From contig DAOURK010000003.1 of assembly GCA_030625085.1 (NCBI GenBank), positions 1 through 64,000 on the forward strand: DNA of 64,000 bases, in the 5' to 3' direction. Positions 35,039-44,545 of this stretch are shown one piece after another. The stretch is from Pseudomonadota bacterium (lineage in GTDB: Bacteria > SZUA-182 > DTGQ01). The notes under the pieces were generated by a model. It saw only the letters and a list, made by a program, of their open reading frames with translations. It was not told where the DNA came from and searched no databases. Both the position numbers and the translations under genes were made by a program. Every line of letters starts with the position of its first letter. Positions within the stretch are counted from its first letter, which is position 1.

Positions 35039-35845
35039 TTAGTAAGTATATTCCTTTGATGGAAATTTCCCCTCAAGGACCTCTTGTTTGTAAGAATTTA
35101 TAGCCGACAGCATCAAGGGATATAATGAAGCATATTGTTTGACAAATTTAGGTTTCGGGAATTCCGAAAGTCCCAGTAAATCATGAGTAACCAATACCTG
35201 TCCATCACAGTGGGGGCCGGCTCCGATCCCAAGTGTGGGAATGGATAATTGCCGGGTAATTTTTTGAGCCAAATTACCAGGGACCCCTTCCAGCACCAAG
35301 GCAAATATACCCATCTCCTCCAGTCGTTTGGCTCCTTCAATAAGAATATCTGCGCTTCCTGCATCTTTCCCTTGGACCTTGAACCCCCCCATTTGGTGCA
35401 CCATTTGAGGAGTTAAGCCGATGTGCCCCATAACAGCAATACCTGCTTCCACAATAGATTGAATGGTTTTAAGGATGGGCTCTGTGGCCCCTTCCAGCTT
35501 AACTGCTTCGGCACCGCCATTTTTAATAAAACGTCCTGCATTCTTAATGGCATTTTTGCTATCCACATTGAATGATAAAAAGGGCATATCTCCCACAATT
35601 AATCCTCGCCTGCAGCCTTTTTTAACTGCCCGCGTGTGATGAAGCATCTCTTTCATGGTCACAGGAAGAGTATTTTCATACCCGAGCATTACCATACCCA
35701 GCGAATCCCCTACCAGCAAAATATCAATACCTGCTTTATCCAAAAGAAGCGCTGTTGGGTAATCATAAGCCGTTAACATGGTTATTTTACACCCTTCCTG
35801 CTTCATCTTTCTTAAAAAAGGAATGGTTATCTTATTAACAGACAT
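35039..35845 (-). CDS. panB: Ketopantoate hydroxymethyltransferase
   Basis: 268 aa, the usual size. It transfers a hydroxymethyl group from 5,10-methylene-THF to 2-ketoisovalerate, the first pantothenate step. Motifs: MLTAYDYPTALLLDKAGIDI, VGDSLGMVMLGYENTL, HHTRAVKKG, GDMPFLSF, VKLEG, MGHIGLTPQ and GIGAGPHCDGQVLV. It overlaps the folK 3' end by 11 nt, so folK and panB are co-translated, a link between folate and pantothenate synthesis. Confidence 0.96.
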   Translation of the reverse strand: MSVNKITIPFLRKMKQEGCKITMLTAYDYPTALLLDKAGIDILLVGDSLGMVMLGYENTLPVTMKEMLHHTRAVKKGCRRGLIVGDMPFLSFNVDSKNAIKNAGRFIKNGGAEAVKLEGATEPILKTIQSIVEAGIAVMGHIGLTPQMVHQMGGFKVQGKDAGSADILIEGAKRLEEMGIFALVLEGVPGNLAQKITRQLSIPTLGIGAGPHCDGQVLVTHDLLGLSEFPKPKFVKQYASLYPLMLSAINSYKQEVLEGKFPSKEYTY

Positions 35846-36377
35846 ATTCTATATTTCTAACCCCCTTTCGGTCCCGGCAGGTGGAAAAAAGTTCTTTAAT
35901 TGTCCTGGATAACCTTGGGTGTTGGAGATTTGGGGCAATTTGGGCTAAAGGACGAAGAACAAAGTTTCGTGCGTGTAAAAGGGGATGGGGAATGTGAAGA
36001 TCAGCTTTAAGGACTTGCTCATTGTCGTAAAGGAGGATATCTATGTCAATGCTCCTGGGCCCCCGGGTAAATTTTTTATTTTTTCCAAGAGCTTTTTCTA
36101 TTTGCTGAGTCTTGTGTAAAAGTTCTCTTGGAGTAAAGTTTGTCCGGATTTTTACAACCAGATTGATAAACCAGTTTTGTTTTTCATAACCGAAAGGTTC
36201 AGTTTCATAAAAAGAGGACCGCTCCATTACCATGATAGATGGTGATTGATGAAGCAGGTAAATGGCTTGATAGCATTTTAAAATTGGAGATTCTCGATTG
36301 GCCCCTAACCCAAGATAAGCTTGCCGCCAAACTCTGCTTTCCTTGTTCCCCGTACTTTTTTCTCTCATAACGCTCAA
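35835..36377 (-). CDS. folK: 6-hydroxymethyl-7,8-dihydropterin pyrophosphokinase
   Basis: 180 aa. It carries out ATP-dependent pyrophosphorylation of the pterin in folate synthesis. Signatures: AYLGLGANRESP (residues about 20-31), FYETEPFGYEKQNWFIN and FTRGPRSIDIDILLYDN (the HPPK signature, metal Asp pair) near residue 105. A later in-frame ATG (MREKST) may be the true start. The gene starts 7 nt after dapL. Confidence 0.93.
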   Translation of the reverse strand: MSVMREKSTGNKESRVWRQAYLGLGANRESPILKCYQAIYLLHQSPSIMVMERSSFYETEPFGYEKQNWFINLVVKIRTNFTPRELLHKTQQIEKALGKNKKFTRGPRSIDIDILLYDNEQVLKADLHIPHPLLHARNFVLRPLAQIAPNLQHPRLSRTIKELFSTCRDRKGVRNIEYVC

Positions 36378-36384
36378 ATTACCC

Positions 36385-37551
36385 CTACAGCACTTTTTTC
36401 ATTCGCTCCACAACCTCTGAGATCCTTTCTTTGGGAATGGTCAAGGCCATGCGGATAAATCCCTTTCCATACTCGCCAAACCCTGTTCCAGGGGTGCAAA
36501 TGATACCGGCTTCCTGTAATAATCGCCTTGTGAAGACTTCGGAGGTAAATCCTTCGGGAACCTGAATCCATAGATAAAAGGTTGCCAGAGGTTTTGTTAT
36601 CTTCAGTCCAAGGGATTGCAGCCCTTGGCAGAGGAGATCTCTTCGCTCTTGATATATATTTTTCATTTGCCGCACACATTCTTGATCTGCGGTCAAAGCC
36701 TCAATACCGGCTATCTGTATGGCCTGAAAAATTCCGGAGTCAATATTGGTTTTAACCTTGCCCAGGCCGGCAATGATTTGAGGATTACCAACGGCAAAGC
36801 CGATACGCCAGCCGGTCATGTTATAGGTTTTCGAGAGAGAATGAAATTCAATGCCTATCTGCTTAGCCCCTTCTACTTGCAGCAGGCTTGGCGCTTGATA
36901 GCCGTCGTAAGTCATCTCGGAATAGGCGGCATCATGGCAAACAATAATATTGTATTTTTGCGCAAAATCAACTACTTTCTGAAAAAATTTCAAGTCCGCT
37001 GTAGCCGCTGTTGGATTATTCGGATAATTAATAAACAGAAGTTTTGCCTTTTCCAAAACCTCAGGATCAGAAATTGTATCCAAATCCGGGAGAAATTGAT
37101 TTTTTAAAAGCAAGGGCATATTATAGATGCGTCCCCCGGCCAGAGTGGTGCCGGCCTGATAAACAGGGTAGCCCGGATTGGGAACAAGGCAAATATCTCC
37201 CGGATTTAAAAAAGCAAGAGGTATATGGGCTATCCCCTCTTTTGATCCAATGAGGGAAAGAACTTCGCTTTCAGGATCAAGACTTACGTGAAATCTTGTT
37301 TTGTAATATCTGGCGACAGCTTCTCTGAAGGACTTCATTCCTTGATATGAAGGATAGCGATGATTTGCACTGTCTTTTAAGGCCTGTTTCATTTTTTCTT
37401 GGATGTGGCCGGGAGTTGGTAAATCCGGATCTCCAACTCCAAGATCAATGATGTCTATTCCTTTTTTTATAGCTTCTGTCTTTAAAGCATCAATTTCAGC
37501 AAATAAATAGGGGGGAAGTTGATTTAATCTTTCAGCAATAGAAATATTCAT
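36385..37551 (-). CDS. dapL: LL-diaminopimelate aminotransferase
   Basis: 388 aa, the usual DapL length. It converts tetrahydrodipicolinate straight to LL-DAP, skipping the acylated intermediates, for lysine and peptidoglycan. A class I/II aminotransferase fold: DLGVGDPDLPTP, NPGYPVYQAGT, NYPNNPTAA and the PLP lysine in HSLSKTYNMTGWRIGFA. The start ATG 37551 has AAGGA 9 nt upstream. A frame extension of 12 codons upstream lacks one. The route occurs in many non-gammaproteobacterial phyla. Confidence 0.9.
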   Translation of the reverse strand: MNISIAERLNQLPPYLFAEIDALKTEAIKKGIDIIDLGVGDPDLPTPGHIQEKMKQALKDSANHRYPSYQGMKSFREAVARYYKTRFHVSLDPESEVLSLIGSKEGIAHIPLAFLNPGDICLVPNPGYPVYQAGTTLAGGRIYNMPLLLKNQFLPDLDTISDPEVLEKAKLLFINYPNNPTAATADLKFFQKVVDFAQKYNIIVCHDAAYSEMTYDGYQAPSLLQVEGAKQIGIEFHSLSKTYNMTGWRIGFAVGNPQIIAGLGKVKTNIDSGIFQAIQIAGIEALTADQECVRQMKNIYQERRDLLCQGLQSLGLKITKPLATFYLWIQVPEGFTSEVFTRRLLQEAGIICTPGTGFGEYGKGFIRMALTIPKERISEVVERMKKVL

Positions 37552-37669
37552 ATGGTTAATGTCCTTTTTTTTTGACGGTATCTTCAATTAACTCATCAGT
37601 AGCTGATGAATGAGTTAACAATTATCAGGAACCGGAAAAGACCTATAATTCTGAGTGTTTTGGGAAAGA

Positions 37670-39607
37670 CTATATAAAAGGATTTGGTTTTCCTTCTGTT
37701 TTTATCGGCAGGGTAATAGTAAAGGTAGTTCCTTCATTCACTTTGCTTTGAACCTGAATTGACCCCTCATTTTCTTCAATAATGGCCTTGACAACATATA
37801 AACCCAGTCCATTCCCTTTTTCATTATTTCGGGTAGTGAAACAATATTCAAATATCTTGCTCAAATTCTTTTCAGGGATACCAACGCCAACATCACTAAT
37901 AGCAATGAACACTTCGTTATGAGTATCTGTATTTTTTTTCATGCTGGTTTTCAGGGTTAGCGTCCCTTCGGTTGGCATAGCTTTGACGGCATTGGTGATA
38001 AGATTTACAAAGGCCTGAACCAATTCTTTGCTTTTGCCTGTAATGTGGGGCAGGTTGGGGTCAAGATCTTTAAGAAGTTCCAGGTGATGCAAGGGAGTCT
38101 GAAAATGAGCAAACTCTATAGACTTCTCCAGTAATTCATTAATATTCATCAGGCTGACCTGTGAAGAAGGTCTGGAATACCATAATACTTTTTTGACTAG
38201 GTTAGCGATTCGATCCACATCTTCTTCCACCTTAAAGAGATGTTCTGAAATTTCACTATAACCAATTTTTTCTGTTTTATTAACCATAAGCTCGGCATAA
38301 GCTAATATGGATGATAATGGGTTATTAATATCATGAGCCATGCCCGCAGCCATAGTGCCTAAAGAAGCCATCTTTTGCATATGAATGATTTGGTCCTGAA
38401 GATCGCGCTTTTCAGATAAATCCCTGGCAATACATGATAAACCAAATACATTATTATCAGAATTATCAGAGTCCTTGATCCAGGATAAACTCATGGTCAC
38501 CGGAATTTCTTTTCCCTCCCGATTAATCATGGACATTTCCAGATTTTTAACGGAACTGCTTTCTTTTACCCATTCGAATAAGTGAGCCATCTGATCATGC
38601 AGAGACTGAGGTACGAGAATACCCCATTTTTTGCCTATGGCTTCTTCGGCAGAGTATCCGGAAATAATTTCCGCCCCCCTGTTATACGTAACAATAGTTC
38701 CGCTTAAGTCAAAGCTGATGATGGCATCAGGAGAATTTTCCACCAGATTGCTCAGATACCTTTGGGTTTTGCATAGTTCTTGTTGCAGGGTAAGCCTTTG
38801 GGTAATGTCATCTACGAGAATGACAGCGCCGCGTATTTGTCCATTTTTTCGAATGGGTGAAATCTTATAAGCGCAATAGATATTTTCACCTAATGGATTA
38901 AGCCCTTGAATATGCCCAAGTTCTGTAGTTTCTCCGTTTTGAACCACCTGGCAGATACGCTGATACAGGTTATCCTCACGTAAAATGGGGATCAGAGAGA
39001 AAATATTTTGTCCGATAGCATCTTTCTCAACAATTCCAGTCAAATTTTGAATTTTTTTATTCCAACTGGTAATGCTAAACTGGGAATCAATAGTAAAAAT
39101 TCCAACATTAATATCTTCAAGGATACTGTTATGAAAATCTACCAATTCTTGAAATTGTTGGGTTTTCAGAGATAAATTTTGGTTGGCGTCAACCAGTTCC
39201 TGACAAATCATTTTATTGCGAATCTTGATGTAACGAACTTTCAAGGCATTATCTATGGTAGTCAGAAATTTGCAGTCATCAAAGGGTTCAATGATATAAT
39301 CGTCTACATTATTATGGATAATATTACGAATACGAGCTTCATTTTCTTTATTGATAATACAGATAATAAAGGTATCTTCATAATCCCTATGAAGATTTTC
39401 CAGAAGGCTCGGGTCATCCATTTGAGGGATAGAATAGCTCAATAAAAGAAGTTCCGGCGGATCTTTTTTAATATGCTCGATTATCTCTTCTCGCTTGGAA
39501 GCGGTTATAACATGGTAATTATTTTGGGTTAAGATATTCGAAAGCTTATGTAACGATTGAGGATCATTTTCAGCAATGAGTATTTTTTCCCGCATAGTGT
39601 CAACCAC
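37670..39607 (-). CDS. Receiver-PAS-PAS sensor histidine kinase
   Basis: 645 aa. Residues about 5-125 form a receiver-like domain. Two PAS domains follow (about 165-285 and 290-410), then HisKA with MAAGMAHDINNPLSS (phospho-His, NtrB-like) and HATPase_c (NLITNAVKAM, ISDVGVGIP, EKGNGLGLYVV). The receiver is degenerate: the phospho-Asp site reads LLLLSYSIP and the Lys position reads EPF. It may be a protein-interaction domain. No partner regulator lies next to it. The start is either GTG 39607 or ATG 39595. Confidence 0.85.
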   Translation of the reverse strand: MVDTMREKILIAENDPQSLHKLSNILTQNNYHVITASKREEIIEHIKKDPPELLLLSYSIPQMDDPSLLENLHRDYEDTFIICIINKENEARIRNIIHNNVDDYIIEPFDDCKFLTTIDNALKVRYIKIRNKMICQELVDANQNLSLKTQQFQELVDFHNSILEDINVGIFTIDSQFSITSWNKKIQNLTGIVEKDAIGQNIFSLIPILREDNLYQRICQVVQNGETTELGHIQGLNPLGENIYCAYKISPIRKNGQIRGAVILVDDITQRLTLQQELCKTQRYLSNLVENSPDAIISFDLSGTIVTYNRGAEIISGYSAEEAIGKKWGILVPQSLHDQMAHLFEWVKESSSVKNLEMSMINREGKEIPVTMSLSWIKDSDNSDNNVFGLSCIARDLSEKRDLQDQIIHMQKMASLGTMAAGMAHDINNPLSSILAYAELMVNKTEKIGYSEISEHLFKVEEDVDRIANLVKKVLWYSRPSSQVSLMNINELLEKSIEFAHFQTPLHHLELLKDLDPNLPHITGKSKELVQAFVNLITNAVKAMPTEGTLTLKTSMKKNTDTHNEVFIAISDVGVGIPEKNLSKIFEYCFTTRNNEKGNGLGLYVVKAIIEENEGSIQVQSKVNEGTTFTITLPIKTEGKPNPFI

Positions 39608-39688
39608 GTCTCTTCTCTATAAATTTTTTGCCCTTTAATGTATATTCAGCGAAGGCATAAGTTACTTTTTTTAGATCTTTAGCTTGTT

Positions 39689-40558
39689 TTAGGGGATCAC
39701 TTTGGATAAAGGATATTCTACTATCCCGGTAGCGCCGCCTTTTTTTAATTCCGGAATAATGTCACGCACAACCTTTTCATCAATGATAACTTCCAGGGCT
39801 ACCCAATCTTTATCCGCCAGATTCGATATGGTGGGAGTGTGCATGGCCGGCAAGAGGGCTACGATACTTTCCAGGTCTTTTTGGGCAATATTCATTTTTA
39901 AACCGACTTTTTTTTCTGCCCGCAAAGATCCCTTTAATAAACAGGCCAAGTTCTCAATTTTTTCTCTTTTCCAATCATGTTGCCAAGCCTTTTTGTTGGC
40001 CACGAGTCGAGTGGTAGATTGCATTAATGTTTCAATAATGCGAAGGTTGTTTTTTTTCAGGGTGCTGCCGGTCTCAGTTAATTCAACAATAGCATCAGCT
40101 AAGGTGGGGGCTTTTATTTCTGTAGCTCCCCAGGAAAATAAAACCTCAACATTGATGCCGGCTTTTTTGAAATAGTTTTTGGTAAAATTAACGAGTTCCG
40201 TAGAAATTCTTTTTCCTTCCAGGTCTTTTATACTATGAAACTCAGAGTCATTAGGAACCGCTAACACCCATTTTACCGGGGCCAACCCCTCTTTCGCATA
40301 AATTAATTCGGTAACTTCATGCACATCTGCGTTTTGCTCCATAATCCAATCTTTACCAGTCAAACCAATATCCAGCACACCATTTTCAACATAAATCGGC
40401 ATTTCTTGAGCCCTGATAAGCATAGCTTCCATCTGGTAATCGTCAATTGTCGGGTAGTATGACCTGCGACTGACCGAGATGTGGTAACCGGCTTTTCGGA
40501 AAAGAGCAATGGTGGATTCTTGTAAACTTCCTTTGGGTATACCTATTCTTAATTTCAT
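39689..40558 (-). CDS. hisG: ATP phosphoribosyltransferase (long form)
   Basis: 289 aa. First step of histidine synthesis, PRPP + [20 protein letters not shown] begins the catalytic domain. [23 protein letters not shown] and the PRPP-binding [18 protein letters not shown] follow. The C-terminal about 75 residues ([20 protein letters not shown] onward) form the HisG_C regulatory domain, so it is the long, HisZ-independent, histidine-feedback type. No other his genes are nearby. Confidence 0.95.
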   Translation of the reverse strand: MKLRIGIPKGSLQESTIALFRKAGYHISVSRRSYYPTIDDYQMEAMLIRAQEMPIYVENGVLDIGLTGKDWIMEQNADVHEVTELIYAKEGLAPVKWVLAVPNDSEFHSIKDLEGKRISTELVNFTKNYFKKAGINVEVLFSWGATEIKAPTLADAIVELTETGSTLKKNNLRIIETLMQSTTRLVANKKAWQHDWKREKIENLACLLKGSLRAEKKVGLKMNIAQKDLESIVALLPAMHTPTISNLADKDWVALEVIIDEKVVRDIIPELKKGGATGIVEYPLSKVIP

Positions 40559-40562
40559 TCTC

Positions 40563-41570
40563 TCACCTTCGTTTTTGATATTTATATACAGCTTTATTAT
40601 GTTCTTTTAAAGTGCGGGAAAAATGGTGTGTTCCGTCATTTTTTGAGACAAAATAGCAATAATCTTTTTTGGCGGGATAGAGCGCCGCCCGGATGGACTC
40701 TTCACCGGGATTAGCAATTGGTCCGGGAGGAAGACCATAGTTGCGATACGTATTATAGGGCGAATCGATCAAAAGGTGTTTTTTGGTTAGATTGCCATTA
40801 AAATTTTTTAGGGAATAAATTATCGTTGGATCGCATTGTAAGCGAATACCCTGTTGCAGCCGATTGTGATAAACTGCGGAAACCACAAATTTTTCTTCCC
40901 TTTTAGAGGTCTCTTTTTCAATTAAAGAGGCCAGCGTGACTATCTGATGAAGGGTAAAATCCATATCCCGGCACCTTTTTTTCCACTCCGGCCGAATAAT
41001 ACTCTTAAATCGCTGAACCATAGTGGTAATAATCGATTTTTCACTCAAACCCTTACTGAAATGATAGGTATCAGGATAAAGATAGCCTTCTAAGGTGTTC
41101 GCCTGAAGGCCAAATTCTTTTGTCATGTTTTGATCGCCGGCAAGTGCTATAAATTTTTCTCTATTCGCCAAACCCTGATCAGCTAAAAGCCCCGCAATTT
41201 GCCAAATAATAAACCCTTCGGGAATGGTCACCTTATGACACAGAATTTTTCCCTGCTCAAGGGTATGGAGAAGTTGAAGCATATTTATAGATGAAGTCAG
41301 TTGGTATTCTCCGGCCTTGATGATCATTCCCCATCGAATTTTGGTCAATAGCTTGAATAACCAAATGTTTTTGATTATTTTTTCTTTTTTTAAAAGAGAA
41401 GAAATCTCGTTAATAGTCATTCCTTTCGGGATTTCAATAATTTTTTCTTCGGGGTTATTAAATATCGGTAAATTTAAAGTAATGTATATATGAGTAACAA
41501 ATAAAGCTAATATTGTCAAGAGAATAAAGGATACAACACCTCTACTTACTTGCCCTTTATCATATTTCAT
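40563..41570 (-). CDS. mltG: Endolytic murein transglycosylase MltG
   Basis: 335 aa. It cuts nascent peptidoglycan at the inner membrane and ends glycan strands. A membrane anchor lies at residues about 10-32 ([19 protein letters not shown]). The YceG domain has the catalytic Glu in [24 protein letters not shown], then [29 protein letters not shown] and [11 protein letters not shown]. It ends 4 nt before hisG, so the two are co-transcribed. Confidence 0.95.
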   Translation of the reverse strand: MKYDKGQVSRGVVSFILLTILALFVTHIYITLNLPIFNNPEEKIIEIPKGMTINEISSLLKKEKIIKNIWLFKLLTKIRWGMIIKAGEYQLTSSINMLQLLHTLEQGKILCHKVTIPEGFIIWQIAGLLADQGLANREKFIALAGDQNMTKEFGLQANTLEGYLYPDTYHFSKGLSEKSIITTMVQRFKSIIRPEWKKRCRDMDFTLHQIVTLASLIEKETSKREEKFVVSAVYHNRLQQGIRLQCDPTIIYSLKNFNGNLTKKHLLIDSPYNTYRNYGLPPGPIANPGEESIRAALYPAKKDYCYFVSKNDGTHHFSRTLKEHNKAVYKYQKRR

Positions 41571-41577
41571 CGTCTAA

Positions 41578-41676
41578 GTAAACGCTCATAAACAAATTGT
41601 TCACCCCCCGAGGATGAAAAACCCAATTTTTTCAGTAAAGTATATTTTTCCAAATGCATTTTCATGGTAAAAACAT
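41578..41676. repeat. Dispersed intergenic repeat, copy 2
   Basis: Partner of 31537-31630, same orientation. It starts AAACGCTCAT and ends TTTTCATGGTAAAAA. It lies just upstream of mltG. Confidence 0.75.
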
Positions 41677-42019
41677 AATTTATTGGAGAGTATTTATATT
41701 GTATTTATGTGGTTTCCTATGTGCTCAATACATCATCCCCTGCCCCTCCATTGAGAATGTGGGATAAACTCCAGCAGGGATCTAATGTAAGGTAAATCTT
41801 GACGTTTATGGCTAAATTATATCTAAGTTTTATTATTAAATCAATAGATGTACAATTTTTCCGGCCCTGACGCACATCTTTATCCCTGAAATATTGGCTG
41901 TCAATGACCTATGATTAAAAAGTTTGCGAAATTTTTTTTACTGATTACCTGCCAACCCTTGATATAATAGCAGCTAAAATTCATGCGTCATAGCTGCAAT
42001 TTTTCCAGCAATTTTTATC

Positions 42020-42087
42020 GCGTTTGCTTCGTTAAGAAGCTTTACAAAAAGTCTCCCTATATCGCTTCAGCGAACATTTTGCCAACT
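42020..42087. repeat. Dispersed repeat with CTTTACAAAAAG core, copy 1
   Basis: It shares TTCGTTAAGAAGCTTTAC..., TCCCTATATCGCTTCA and CATTTTGCCAACTT with 62447-62511 in the same orientation, with few mismatches. Non-coding. Confidence 0.75.
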
Positions 42088-42123
42088 TTCATTTTAATCG
42101 GGGCTATAATGAGAATTGCCGGG

Positions 42124-42152
42124 TTGACAAGCTTATATGTAGCCGATATGAT
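42124..42152 (+). promoter_or_regulatory. Sigma-70 promoter upstream of hemL
   Basis: TTGACA, exactly 17 bp, TATGAT. Both hexamers match the housekeeping consensus (6/6 and 5/6). It lies about 160 nt before hemL on the same strand. Confidence 0.65.
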
Positions 42153-42310
42153 ATCGTTACGTTATAAATTATTTTACAAAAACTTAGGGTGAAAGTTATT
42201 TTAAAAGCATAGGAATTTTCATTTTATTTATGTGGTTTCCCAGCCGATCATTAATTCGTAATTAAAAATTATCTTAAAATAGCGAGATTATTGGTTCAAG
42301 GAGAATCTCT

Positions 42311-43606
42311 ATGGGAAGGAAAACAGAAAATTCGGGACAACTGTTTCAAGAGGCACAAAGGTATATCCCCGGGGGAGTTAATAGCCCTGTTCGAGCTTTC
42401 AACGCTGTGGGCGGCAAGCCTGCTTTTATTGACAGGGCCATTGGATCAAAGGTTTATGATCTTGATAATAATGAATATATTGACTACGTATGCTCCTGGG
42501 GTCCTCTGATTTTAGGACATGCTCGTCCTGAGATTGTCTCTGCGATTCAATCTGCGGCAGAGAAAGGTTTGAGTTTTGGCGCTTCCACCAAAGGGGAAGT
42601 GGAAATGGCCAAACAGATTTGCCGGATGCTGCCTTCCATGGATCAAGTTCGTTTAGTCAACTCAGGAACAGAAGCTACTATGAGCGCCATTCGATTGGCC
42701 AGGGGGTATAAGGGCCGCGATAAAATTATTAAATTTGAAGGGTGTTATCATGGACATGTAGACAGTTTACTCGTAAAGGCAGGTTCGGGAGCCACTACGC
42801 TGGGTATCCCAACCAGCGGCGGTATCCCCAAAAGTTTGGCCCAACATACCATTGCCCTGCCCTTCAATGATATTAATCAGGTACGTCGAGTTCTTCAGGA
42901 CCATAGCCGGGAAATTGCCTGTATCATCGTAGAGCCTATTCCTGCCAATATGGGAGTAATTCTCCCGCGAAAAAATTTTTTAGAAAATTTGCGGGAATTG
43001 ACGGAACGCCATGACATTGTTCTTATTTTTGATGAGGTTATTACCGGATTTCGCGTTGCTCAAGGCGGGGCTCAAGGGTTATATAATATCAAACCTGATT
43101 TGACGTGCTTAGGGAAAATTATTGGTGGCGGTCTGCCGATAGGCGCCTTTGGAGGGAAAAAAGAAATTATGCAATATCTTTCTCCCCTGGGGCCGGTTTA
43201 TCAAGCAGGTACCTTGTCCGGCAATCCTTTGGGGGTAAGCGCGGGCTTAAAGACCTTGCAGATCCTTTCGAACCAAAATATATATAAAGAACTAAAATCA
43301 AAAGCCGACAAATTAACTGAAGGCCTTCTTGCAGTTGCAAAATCTGCAGGAATACGAGTTACCCTTAACCGGATAGAATCTATGTTTACCCTTTTCTTTA
43401 CCGGGAAAAATGTGGTTGATTATACCTCTGCCCTTAATTCGGACCAAGAACTGTTTGCTCGCTATTTTCAAGGGATGTTGGAAGAGGGAATTTATTTGCC
43501 TCCATCTCAGTTTGAAGCAAATTTTGTTTCCACTGCTCATACAGATGAAGATATTGAACGAACTATTGTTGCCGCTCAAAAGGTGTTTAATAAATTAAGA
43601 GCATAG
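42311..43606 (+). CDS. hemL: Glutamate-1-semialdehyde 2,1-aminomutase
   Basis: 431 aa, family length. It makes 5-aminolevulinate for tetrapyrroles by the C5 pathway. Signatures: YIPGGVNSPVRAFNAVGG, NSGTEATMSAIRLARG, CYHGHVD, DEVITGFRV and the PLP lysine in CLGKIIGGGLPIGAFGG, then AGTLSGNPL. AAGGAG precedes the ATG. It begins a short run with a permease gene and nagZ. Confidence 0.97.
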   Translation: MGRKTENSGQLFQEAQRYIPGGVNSPVRAFNAVGGKPAFIDRAIGSKVYDLDNNEYIDYVCSWGPLILGHARPEIVSAIQSAAEKGLSFGASTKGEVEMAKQICRMLPSMDQVRLVNSGTEATMSAIRLARGYKGRDKIIKFEGCYHGHVDSLLVKAGSGATTLGIPTSGGIPKSLAQHTIALPFNDINQVRRVLQDHSREIACIIVEPIPANMGVILPRKNFLENLRELTERHDIVLIFDEVITGFRVAQGGAQGLYNIKPDLTCLGKIIGGGLPIGAFGGKKEIMQYLSPLGPVYQAGTLSGNPLGVSAGLKTLQILSNQNIYKELKSKADKLTEGLLAVAKSAGIRVTLNRIESMFTLFFTGKNVVDYTSALNSDQELFARYFQGMLEEGIYLPPSQFEANFVSTAHTDEDIERTIVAAQKVFNKLRA

Positions 43607-43640
43607 ACACAAATTCCTGGATATTGAGAGCAGGAATACT

Positions 43641-44465
43641 GTGCTAAAGAAGTTACTGAAAAATAAATTGACCATTATGGGTCTCATAATTATTGGGACA
43701 TTGTTAGGCACAGCCCTACTCGCCCCGGTTATTGCCCCTTATCCTCCAACCCGGATAAATTTAGCCCATCGTTTGACCAAACCCAACAGGCAGCATATTT
43801 TAGGGCGGGATAGTCTCGGCCGTGATATTTTAAGTCGAATTATTTATGGGAGCCGGATATCAATATACGTTGGTTTTGTCACCATCGGTGTCTCCGCCCT
43901 TCTAGGTTTTTTTTTTGGCGCTATTGCCGGATTATATGGGGGGTGGGTTGATGAATTGATTATGCGCATAGTGGACATTTTGCTGGCCTTCCCGGGCATT
44001 TTACTGGCCATTGCCTTAATGGCCGTATTGGGCCCAAGTTTGAATAATGTAATTTTAACGCTTTGCCTCATTGGTTGGGTCGGATACGCTCGATTAGTTC
44101 GTGGGCAAATTCTTTTTTTACGAGAAACGGAATTTATTTTAGCTGCCAAAGCCCTTGGTATTAGTTCTTTTCGTATTATTTTTTGCCACCTTCTCCCCAA
44201 TATTTTAGGCCCGCTTATTGTTCAGGCCACCTTTGGTGTGGCCGGCAGTATCGTGGCTGAGGCGGGTTTGAGTTTTTTGGGATTAGGAGTCCAACCTCCC
44301 ACTCCCAGTTGGGGCGCTATGCTGAATGAGGGAAGATCAGTTATCTTACAGGCCCCGCATTTGACTACTTTTCCAGGGCTGGCTATTATGCTGGTCGTTT
44401 TAGGCTTTAATTTTGTTGGTGATGGTTTGCGAGATGCGGTAGATCCAAAATTAAAAATATTTTAG
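43641..44465 (+). CDS. DppC/OppC-type ABC transporter permease
   Basis: 274 aa. About six membrane segments, starting at residues 12-34 (IMGLIIIGTLLGTALLAP). The N-terminal region has HILGRDSLGRDILSRIIYGSR, diagnostic of the DppC subfamily. The cytoplasmic EAA loop reads EFILAAKALGISSFRIIFCHLLPN. The usual partners (DppB, two ATPases, a solute-binding protein) are not in the window, so it is an orphan subunit. The start is GTG with CAGGA upstream. The substrate (oligopeptide, or muropeptide given nagZ next door) is inferred. Confidence 0.9.
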   Translation: MLKKLLKNKLTIMGLIIIGTLLGTALLAPVIAPYPPTRINLAHRLTKPNRQHILGRDSLGRDILSRIIYGSRISIYVGFVTIGVSALLGFFFGAIAGLYGGWVDELIMRIVDILLAFPGILLAIALMAVLGPSLNNVILTLCLIGWVGYARLVRGQILFLRETEFILAAKALGISSFRIIFCHLLPNILGPLIVQATFGVAGSIVAEAGLSFLGLGVQPPTPSWGAMLNEGRSVILQAPHLTTFPGLAIMLVVLGFNFVGDGLRDAVDPKLKIF

Positions 44466-44545
44466 TATCTTAATCATAAATCCCGTGTTTTTTGTGGTAG
44501 AAAATTTTTAAAACCTTTTTGGTTCCGCTTTGGTCAGGTTAGGGA

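Larger units (their letters stand above)
41571..42310. other. Divergent mltG/hemL intergenic region
   Basis: It carries a dispersed repeat copy (41578-41676), another repeat (42020-42087), a good sigma-70 promoter (42124-42152) and an AGCATAGGAATT repeat (42204-42230). A frame at 41983-42192 falls inside repeat DNA and is not taken as a gene. Confidence 0.6.

Noticed and set aside
41983-42192. 69-codon plus-strand frame upstream of hemL
   Set aside because: It lies inside dispersed repeat DNA and covers the predicted hemL promoter.
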